Shown here: one piece after another, positions 5,849 through 10,485 of the stretch
Numbering within the stretch: position 1 is the stretch's first letter
How the letters are laid out: every line of letters begins with the position of its first letter
DNA from: Erysipelotrichaceae bacterium
GTDB taxonomy: Bacteria > Bacillota_I > Bacilli_A > Erysipelotrichales > Erysipelotrichaceae
DNA: 10,485 nt
Reading direction: 5' to 3'
Assembly: GCA_003510215.1 (NCBI GenBank)
Contig: DOKQ01000004.1
Location: 1-10,485, forward strand
Translations under genes and position numbers: made by a program
The notes under the pieces: model-generated
Seen by the model: the letters and a program-made list of their open reading frames with translations, nothing else
Database searches by the model: none
What the model was told of the DNA's origin: nothing

Positions 5849-7339
5849 TTGAATAACATTATTTCAAAGTTTAGGGAAGTCTTTTTTTCCGTACTTCCAA
5901 TCACATTGATTGTTGTGTTTTTGCACTTTACCTTAACTCCCATGGAGCTTCCGGTACTTCTACGGTTTATCATTGGATCCGTTTTTGTAGTTATTGGTTT
6001 GACGTTGTTTTTACTTGGAGTCGATTTAGGTATTGTCCCATTAGGTTCCTATACAGGTGAATCCTTGTCCAAAACAAACAAACTCTGGATAGTCTTGGGT
6101 GCTGGTGCTATTCTCGGTTTCTTTATATCGATTGCGGAGCCGGGGCTACTGGTACTTGCCAACCAGGTAGGATTTGTGACATCCGGACAGATCTCTGGAG
6201 TAAGCATTCTTATTTTTGTGTCCTTGGGTCTGGCAGTCATGATTGCGGTGGGATTCTTGAGAATATTTTATAATATTCCTATATTTAAACTGCTTATAGC
6301 CTTTTACGCACTTATCTTCATTCTTTCGCTTTTTACTTCCAGGGAATTTCTAGCCATTGCCTTTGATGCCTCTGGTGCAACAACGGGAATTCTGGCAGTA
6401 CCCTTTATCTTATCGCTGTCCGTAGGTATTTCCAAACGTAAGAAAGATAGTAAAGCTTCTGAAAAAGATAGTTTTGGACTGGTTGCGATTGCATCGATTG
6501 GTGCAATTATTGCTGTGATGATTATTGGGATTTTCTCAAATACACAATCATTCAATGCACAACTTGAAGTGTCGTTAAACGAGTCGTCTTCCTTGATTCA
6601 ACCATATCTGGATGTGCTTGGCCTAAACATCCGAGATAGTTTTATGGCTATTATGCCTTTGCTTGTCATACTTCTTTTCCTACAGAGATTTGCATTTAAG
6701 CTTCGAAAGAAGGAAATGAGAAAACTTATCACGGGATTCATCTTTGCTTTCGCAGGTTTATTACTTTTCTTTATTGGTGTAAATACTGGATTTATGGATG
6801 TGGGTACCTTTGTGGGAAGCACACTTATTACACACTCAAACCGAATCTATGTGATACTCTTTGGATTTATTCTTGGTGTGGTCACCATTTTGGCAGAGCC
6901 AGCAGTCTATGTATTAACTCATCAGATCGAAGATGTAACAGCAGGGTATGTTAAACGTAAGGCAGTACTTATACCCCTTGCTATTGGGGTTGGATTGGCG
7001 GTCGCATTATCTGTATTACGAGTACTTGTCCCAGCGATTCAGCTGTGGCATTATTTACTTCCAGGGTATATAATAAGTATGGTTTTAATGTTCTTTACAC
7101 CAAAACTGTTTATAGCTATCGCATTTGATGCGGGAGGGGTAGCTACGGGTCCTGTAACTGCAACTTTTATTCTTGCATTTATTCAAGGGGCCGCACATGC
7201 ATTTGAAGGTGCAGATCTACTCGTTGATGGATTTGGAATGATTGCCATGGTTGCCATGATGCCAATTATCACACTTGAAATCCTAGGGTATTTCTATGGT
7301 TTATCAACTAGAAAAAAAGGAGTCAAGCAACATGGTTAA
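5849..7339 (+). CDS. DUF1538 family integral membrane protein, two-repeat putative transporter
   Basis: The 496-residue, highly hydrophobic product shows an internal duplication with an offset of about 253 residues. FLLGVDLGI (54-62) matches FFIGVNTGF (307-315). The AEP motif recurs at 96-98 and 349-351. AFDASGATTG (171-180) matches AFDAGGVATGP (425-435). These are hallmarks of DUF1538, and duplicated halves are typical of secondary transporters and channels. A loop rich in Lys and Ser (196-208) and a soluble-looking stretch (231-258) separate the halves. The substrate is unknown. The start is a TTG preceded by a strong GGGAGGTG; the next in-frame ATG is residue 32, past the first hydrophobic segment. 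The gene overlaps a PII-like gene by 8 bases, so the transporter is probably controlled by that protein, as AmtB is by GlnK (inference). Confidence 0.82.
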   Translation: MNNIISKFREVFFSVLPITLIVVFLHFTLTPMELPVLLRFIIGSVFVVIGLTLFLLGVDLGIVPLGSYTGESLSKTNKLWIVLGAGAILGFFISIAEPGLLVLANQVGFVTSGQISGVSILIFVSLGLAVMIAVGFLRIFYNIPIFKLLIAFYALIFILSLFTSREFLAIAFDASGATTGILAVPFILSLSVGISKRKKDSKASEKDSFGLVAIASIGAIIAVMIIGIFSNTQSFNAQLEVSLNESSSLIQPYLDVLGLNIRDSFMAIMPLLVILLFLQRFAFKLRKKEMRKLITGFIFAFAGLLLFFIGVNTGFMDVGTFVGSTLITHSNRIYVILFGFILGVVTILAEPAVYVLTHQIEDVTAGYVKRKAVLIPLAIGVGLAVALSVLRVLVPAIQLWHYLLPGYIISMVLMFFTPKLFIAIAFDAGGVATGPVTATFILAFIQGAAHAFEGADLLVDGFGMIAMVAMMPIITLEILGYFYGLSTRKKGVKQHG

Positions 7340-7997
7340 TCTATCGAAAAATCCATTTGAGCTTCTCTTCGTCATAGTCAATGATGGTTTAGGAAGCAAA
7401 GTTTTATCTAAAGCAAAAGAAAAAGGAATAACGGGTGGAACCATTTTGTATGGTAGAGGGACAGTGTCCAATCCAATCCTCAATTTCTTCTCTCTCTACG
7501 ACGAAAAAAAGGAAATTGTTCTTATGGGTTCCAACCACCAAATTACAGATGATGTCATTCATCATTTGGATACGGTATTTCATTTTAAAAAGCCAAATCA
7601 TGGGATCGCATTTTCTATCCATACCTGTGATATTCTTGGCTCACGTTGCAATCTGCGTGATGAGGCAACGGAAATAGGAGGTCATCAAACACTTATGTAC
7701 CAGTTTATCATTACTATTGTCAATCGGGGAAAAGCTGAGGATGTCATCGATGCCGCAAAAGAAGCCGGTTCAAAAGGTGGCACCATCATTAATGCCCGGG
7801 GATCAGGCATTCATGAAACCTCAAAATTATTCAATATGGAAATTGAGCCGGAGAAGGAAATTGTCATGATTCTTTCGAAAGTCGAAACCGTTGACCACAT
7901 TGTTTCAAATATTGTAAAGAAACTTGATTTAGATGAACCGGGAAATGGCATCATCTTTGTTCAGGATGTTCACCATGCCTATGGAGTTCATGATTAA
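7332..7997 (+). CDS. Tandem two-domain PII-like signalling protein
   Basis: The 221-residue product consists of two PII-like domains offset by about 114 residues. Domain 1 (about 9-100) has LLFVIVNDG, then GGTILYGRG (35-43), then KKEIVLMG (59-66). Domain 2 (about 123-215) has FIITIVNRG, then GGTIINARGSG (149-159), then PEKEIVMIL (173-181). Ordinary PII proteins have one domain of about 110 residues and form trimers. A two-domain chain is about double that. The canonical T-loop tyrosine segment is not recognisable, so these are PII-like and not classical GlnB/GlnK. The ligand (perhaps a nucleotide) is unknown. The start at 7332 is chosen because GGAG lies 9 bases before it inside the upstream gene. 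The 8-base overlap and shared terminator place it in one operon with the DUF1538 gene. Confidence 0.82.
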   Translation: MVNLSKNPFELLFVIVNDGLGSKVLSKAKEKGITGGTILYGRGTVSNPILNFFSLYDEKKEIVLMGSNHQITDDVIHHLDTVFHFKKPNHGIAFSIHTCDILGSRCNLRDEATEIGGHQTLMYQFIITIVNRGKAEDVIDAAKEAGSKGGTIINARGSGIHETSKLFNMEIEPEKEIVMILSKVETVDHIVSNIVKKLDLDEPGNGIIFVQDVHHAYGVHD

Positions 7998-8020
7998 AAG
8001 CATCATTCGGTGCTTTTTTT
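7997..8020 (+). terminator. Intrinsic terminator of the DUF1538-PII operon
   Basis: AAAGCATC and GGTGCTTT pair over 8 bp with one G-T pair around an ATTC loop. The T-run extends to 8020. The hairpin begins at the last base of the PII stop codon. Confidence 0.85.
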
Positions 8021-8056
8021 ATGAATTGTGCATTTATTTCTCTAAAGATTAAACTA

Positions 8057-8065
8057 TGATATGAT
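8057..8065 (+). promoter_or_regulatory. Candidate extended -10 promoter of the DsrE-family gene
   Basis: TGATATGAT has the TGn extension and a TATGAT box (8060-8065), 22 bases before the start at 8088. No good -35 is visible. It resembles the extended -10 at 5807-5815. Confidence 0.45.
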
Positions 8066-8087
8066 TTACTTATATATGGAGGTCACT

Positions 8088-8408
8088 ATGAAACTAGGTG
8101 TAATTATTGAAACAAAAGAGTTTGAAAAATCATGGAATGCCATGAGGTTTGCGGTTACTGCAAAAAAAGCAGGACATGAAGTCAAAGTTTTTCTAATGGG
8201 TGAAGCTGTTGAAATTGAGCATCTCACTCACGAAAAATACAACGTAGCAGAACAGGTTCAGAAATTCTATGAGTTAAAAGGAGAAATCCTAGCCTGTGGA
8301 ACCTGCTTGACATCAAGAAACATGGAAGGTAGCGAAGTATGTCCTATTTCAACCATGATGGATTGTGTTCAAATGGTGGAATGGGCAGACAAAACAGTAA
8401 CATTCTAA
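8088..8408 (+). CDS. DsrE-family protein (sulfur-relay-like fold)
   Basis: The 106-residue product matches small DsrE/YchN-type proteins: KLGVIIET at the start, a helix ending in AKKAGHEVKVFLMGEAVE (26-42), and a cysteine cluster ACGTCLTSR (69-77) followed by Cys85 and Cys93. DsrE/TusD-like proteins carry sulfur on a conserved Cys, here most likely Cys70 or Cys73. Many stand-alone homologues have no known partner, and no other sulfur-relay gene is visible here. The start is ATG 8088, since TGGAGGT lies 6 bases before it. The in-frame ATG at 8061 overlaps the likely -10 region. The gene is closed by terminators on both sides, so it is a single-gene unit. Confidence 0.75.
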   Translation: MKLGVIIETKEFEKSWNAMRFAVTAKKAGHEVKVFLMGEAVEIEHLTHEKYNVAEQVQKFYELKGEILACGTCLTSRNMEGSEVCPISTMMDCVQMVEWADKTVTF

Positions 8409-8410
8409 AG

Positions 8411-8440
8411 AAAATCACGCATTCATGTGCGTGATTTTTT
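8411..8440. terminator. Bidirectional intrinsic terminator between convergent genes
   Basis: AAATCACGCA and TGCGTGATTT form a perfect 10-bp stem around a TTCATG loop. T-runs follow on the plus strand (8435-8440) and, with one break, on the minus strand. It begins 3 bases after the DsrE stop and touches the stop codon of the convergent VOC gene (8439-8441), so it serves both. Confidence 0.9.
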
Positions 8441-8822
8441 AAATCGTAATTTCAAGTTGATTCCCATCCGGGTCAAATACACAACTTTCATAGTAACCAT
8501 CTCCCGTAGTTCTAGGTCCGCTAATATGAGTGCATCCATTTGCCAATAATGTTTCAGTTAACTCATCAACAGCTTCTTTTGAACCTACATTGAACGCAAT
8601 GTGGATGAGGCCTTGCTGAAAGATGTGTGGCTGGGTTTTAGCCATATCAGGTCGTTCCATCACTTCAAGTCTGGCTCCTGAATCAAAAGTCAGAAAATAT
8701 GTTTTTAATCCGGTTTTTGGATTGTGATACATCTGATTGGCTGTAGCAGAAAAAAATGTTTCATAAAATGTCTTGCTCACTTCAATATCCTGCACATACA
8801 TCGCCACATGATCGATCTTCAT
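8439..8822 (-). CDS. VOC superfamily (glyoxalase-like) metalloprotein
   Basis: The 127-residue product has two beta-alpha-beta-beta-beta modules of the glyoxalase/bleomycin-resistance/dioxygenase fold. The metal-site residues of the family are in place: His5 (KIDHVAMYV), Glu53 (ARLEVM), His74 (GLIHIAFNV) and Glu124 (GNQLEITI). FDPDGN (116-121) is the usual signature near the end. Family members include glyoxalase I, dioxygenases and resistance proteins. The His-Glu-His-Glu set is compatible with a glyoxalase I-like lyase, but the substrate cannot be assigned. The start at 8822 is chosen because an exact AAGGAGGA lies 5 bases before it. An in-frame ATG 21 bases upstream precedes that ribosome site. 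The gene is convergent with the DsrE gene and divergent from the DUF7000 gene. Confidence 0.85.
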   Translation of the reverse strand: MKIDHVAMYVQDIEVSKTFYETFFSATANQMYHNPKTGLKTYFLTFDSGARLEVMERPDMAKTQPHIFQQGLIHIAFNVGSKEAVDELTETLLANGCTHISGPRTTGDGYYESCVFDPDGNQLEITI

Positions 8823-8927
8823 ACACATCCTCCTTGTAATCATCTAAACTCATTCTAGCAGAAAACCCCATGATGTGATAGTGCTTTAGCAATGGAGAAT
8901 CATTCAGATTGACTGATTCAATTAAGT

Positions 8928-8956
8928 TTGACATTGAGTCAACTGCGTTTTATGAT
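8928..8956 (+). promoter_or_regulatory. Near-consensus sigma-A promoter of the DUF7000 gene
   Basis: A perfect TTGACA (8928-8933), a 17-base spacer and TATGAT (8951-8956) form the best promoter in the window. Transcription should start near 8963, which supports the start at ATG 8985 (after CGGAGGAAC) over the in-frame TTG at 8928, which is part of the -35 box itself. Confidence 0.8.
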
Positions 8957-8984
8957 GAAGTTAAGAAGAAACGGAGGAACGGTT

Positions 8985-9494
8985 ATGTCCACTTATCAGC
9001 AGGCTGTTTCACACTATACCCGTCAAATAACCCAAACGGACTTGAAGAAAGGATACATCCGAATTTTTGAATTCTTAAGTTTGTTAAGATCATGGATGAT
9101 CCATCAGTGCCCAAAGGAAACCATCAGTCAGATTTATCAGGGAATGATGGATATGAGCTATTTTGCAATCATCCCACAATCTATCAAAGACAGTGGGCTA
9201 AAAATAGCTATAGTTTATCTGCATGAGACTTCAATCATCGAAGTGTGGCTGAGTGGTCGCAACCGCACCATCCAAAACCAATGGTTCAAGTTATTTGAGT
9301 CCAAATCCACAAGATTTCTTCTACTTAACCAAACAAAAGGGGTTGATGCTATCCTTAGTCATCCACTTCAGCATCAACCGGACTTCAATGATTTAGAAGA
9401 GTCAATTCGAGTTATGGCACCGGAGATAGAAGAAGTTATAAAAGAAATGAAGCGTTATGTTAAGGATATTCTGAATGAATCCAAACCAAAGTGA
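8985..9494 (+). CDS. DUF7000 family protein
   Basis: The 169-residue soluble product resembles DUF7000 family proteins. It has an N-terminal helical part (YTRQITQTDLKKGYIRIFEF, near 11-30), IYQGMMDMSYFAIIP (near 49-63), then the strand KIAIVYLHE followed by IEVWLSGRNR (near 71-91), GVDAIL (near 119), PDFNDLE (near 132), and a charged helical C-terminus. Function is unknown; the compact mixed alpha/beta layout and lack of export signals suggest a cytoplasmic protein. The start follows GGAGGAAC at good spacing. A second gene, now broken, begins inside its 3' end with a 20-base overlap at ATG 9475, so the two were once translated from one message. Confidence 0.7.
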   Translation: MSTYQQAVSHYTRQITQTDLKKGYIRIFEFLSLLRSWMIHQCPKETISQIYQGMMDMSYFAIIPQSIKDSGLKIAIVYLHETSIIEVWLSGRNRTIQNQWFKLFESKSTRFLLLNQTKGVDAILSHPLQHQPDFNDLEESIRVMAPEIEEVIKEMKRYVKDILNESKPK

Positions 9495-9841
9495 TATTGA
9501 GTTTTTTTTAAGTAAGAAACATCATCTTGGGGCTGATCTGTGGATGAACCCTTCAGGGACATCTCAATAAAGGAAGTCCGTTTACAACCCTGCAATGTGC
9601 CATGTATCTTGTTGAGCTTGGGTTTGATTCAAAAGAACCAATATTATTGAATGTATCCGAAGAAATCTTTAGTCGCATTCAAAAAGATGGTAGAATCCGA
9701 ACATCCCCGATTGGAACCATCTATCCATGTCATACCATCATAGCTATCAACACATTGTGCTGGCTTGGATATGAGCATGACACAGGATTAACACCCGTGA
9801 TAGATTATCTTCTTCAGCATCGATATCAGGATGGAGGTGGG
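9475..9841 (+). pseudogene. Prenyltransferase/terpene-cyclase-repeat-like gene remnant, frameshifted and 3'-truncated
   Basis: An ATG at 9475, preceded by AAGGAT, opens a frame reading DIEFFLSKKHHLGADLWMNP and then stopping at TAA 9568. Homologous-looking sequence continues in the +1 frame (HLNKGSPFTTLQ, then CAMYLVELGF). Removing one G from GGG at 9556-9558 joins the two frames smoothly. The rest has IQKDGR, the YPCHT motif, LCWLGY and DYLLQHRYQDGG. This pattern is typical of small proteins annotated as prenyltransferase or squalene-cyclase repeat proteins, in which QDGGW repeats line an alpha/alpha barrel. The family member should be longer. Here it ends at QDGG, where hydrolase sequence takes over. 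The frame beginning at ATG 9602 is only the part after the frameshift and has no ribosome site of its own. The function of the intact protein is uncertain. Confidence 0.65.
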
Positions 9842-10485
9842 CATGTAAACCAACCCAATCAGTTTCACTTATCTTTTCTTGAAGAAATCTCCGATCACTC
9901 TGGAGCCATCATCTATATGCCTATATATCCCAAAGTACCACATTTCTGTGCATTGGATGCTTATGAGCAACTCAACGTATTCTATGATCATCTACTAAAA
10001 GAGCATCCATCATGTCAGATGGTTTGGATGGGTGATTCTGCGGGTGCAGGGTTAGCACTTGGACTATCCATGACTTTAAGAGATCGATCTGTTCCACAAC
10101 CGGACACACTCATTTTGATGAGTCCATGGCTGGAAATACGTTTGTCCAATCCACTGTCCAAACAGATGGAGAGAAAGGACCCAATGCTTGGGATCTATGG
10201 GTTGAGGGAAGTCGGTCACATGTGGGGTCGGGGACTGGATGCGCGTGATAGCCGAATCTCACCATTTTTTGATGAAGGGAATCTAAGTCAACTTGTGTAT
10301 ATCATCATGGCAACCAATGTACTCTTTTTGCCGGATGCTAGAGAGTTTAAAGAAAAACTGTGACTTCAGAAGGTGAATCTAGTGTATGAAGAATATCGTA
10401 GGATGCCGCATGTGTTTCCTTTGGTAAACTATCCGGAATCTAAAAGAGTGAGAAATCGAATCATTGAGATACTAACCTTGGGCAA
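9831..10485 (+). pseudogene. Alpha/beta hydrolase (HSL-type esterase) remnant, N-terminus lost, in-frame stop, continues beyond window
   Basis: From GGGHVNQPNQFH onward the frame matches esterases of the hormone-sensitive-lipase type: IYMPIYPKVPHF, then DAYEQLNVFYDHLL, the nucleophile motif GDSAGAG (codons 10031-10051), MSPWLEI, KDPMLGIYGLREVG and the acid motif LPDAREF. The usual HGGG oxyanion motif reads DGGG here because the first part comes from the upstream cyclase-like gene, and the hydrolase's own N-terminal segment is missing. TGA at 10361-10363 interrupts the frame after FKEKL. Beyond it, still in frame, MPHVFPLVNYPES follows, containing the predicted catalytic His (codon 10409-10411). 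A product ending at the TGA would therefore lack its catalytic His. Other genes in the window end in TGA, so Trp recoding is unlikely. I infer an inactive remnant. Confidence 0.7.

Noticed and set aside
6304..6822. Antisense open frames of 74-83 codons within the DUF1538 gene
   Set aside because: They are low-complexity shadows of hydrophobic codons on the other strand, with no start signals.
8928..8984. TTG-initiated extension of the DUF7000 protein
   Set aside because: The TTG is part of a near-consensus -35 box, transcription should start after it, and GGAGGAAC precedes ATG 8985.
10361..10363. TGA read as Trp (mollicute-type code), which would repair the esterase frame
   Set aside because: At least four other genes here end naturally in TGA (3364, 4024, 5785, 9492) next to good downstream signals, so TGA acts as a stop.

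Overview
The window looks like a chromosomal segment of a low-GC Gram-positive bacterium (Bacillota). The signs are AT-rich DNA, strong AGGAGG-type ribosome sites, hairpin plus T-run terminators and sigma-A-like promoters. The mix of families (GDPD with a membrane domain, Spx/ArsC-like reductase, HTH-plus-membrane regulators, DUF2975, DUF1538 with PII-like protein, DUF7000) would suit Erysipelotrichia or Clostridia. I cannot name the species. Coding density is high and no stretch over 300 bases lacks a gene. I saw no rRNA, tRNA, CRISPR array, insertion sequence or phage gene.

Layout. Bases 1-1112 (minus) hold the first ~370 residues of a membrane-anchored glycerophosphodiester phosphodiesterase that runs off the left edge. 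Divergent from it are an endonuclease/exonuclease/phosphatase-fold protein (1297-2058), whose last strand appears cut off by an in-frame TAG, and a Spx/ArsC-like thioredoxin-fold protein (2218-2577). Next come two tandem paralogues (2707-3366 and 3388-4026), each an N-terminal Xre-type helix-turn-helix on a membrane domain. Their HTH halves are nearly identical in DNA while their membrane halves have diverged. After a terminator comes a tight three-gene operon (4111-5787): a nucleotidyltransferase-fold protein, a zinc-ribbon DUF1801 protein and a DUF2975 membrane protein.

The most interesting unit is 5849-7997. A two-repeat DUF1538 membrane protein, starting at TTG behind an extended -10 promoter, overlaps by 8 bases a protein built of two tandem PII-like domains. 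The pair ends at a strong terminator. By analogy with amtB-glnK it looks like a transporter of unknown substrate with its own PII-type regulator.

A DsrE-family protein (8088-8408) and a convergent VOC/glyoxalase protein (8439-8822, minus) share a bidirectional terminator. A near-consensus promoter (8928-8956) drives a DUF7000 protein (8985-9494). The right end (9475-10485) is a decayed chimera. A prenyltransferase/cyclase-repeat-like gene starts inside the DUF7000 gene, carries a +1 frameshift near 9556, and is fused at about 9831-9841 to an alpha/beta hydrolase that has lost its N-terminus. The hydrolase has an in-frame TGA just before its predicted catalytic His. The open frame 9602-10363 is therefore best read as a fusion of two gene remnants.
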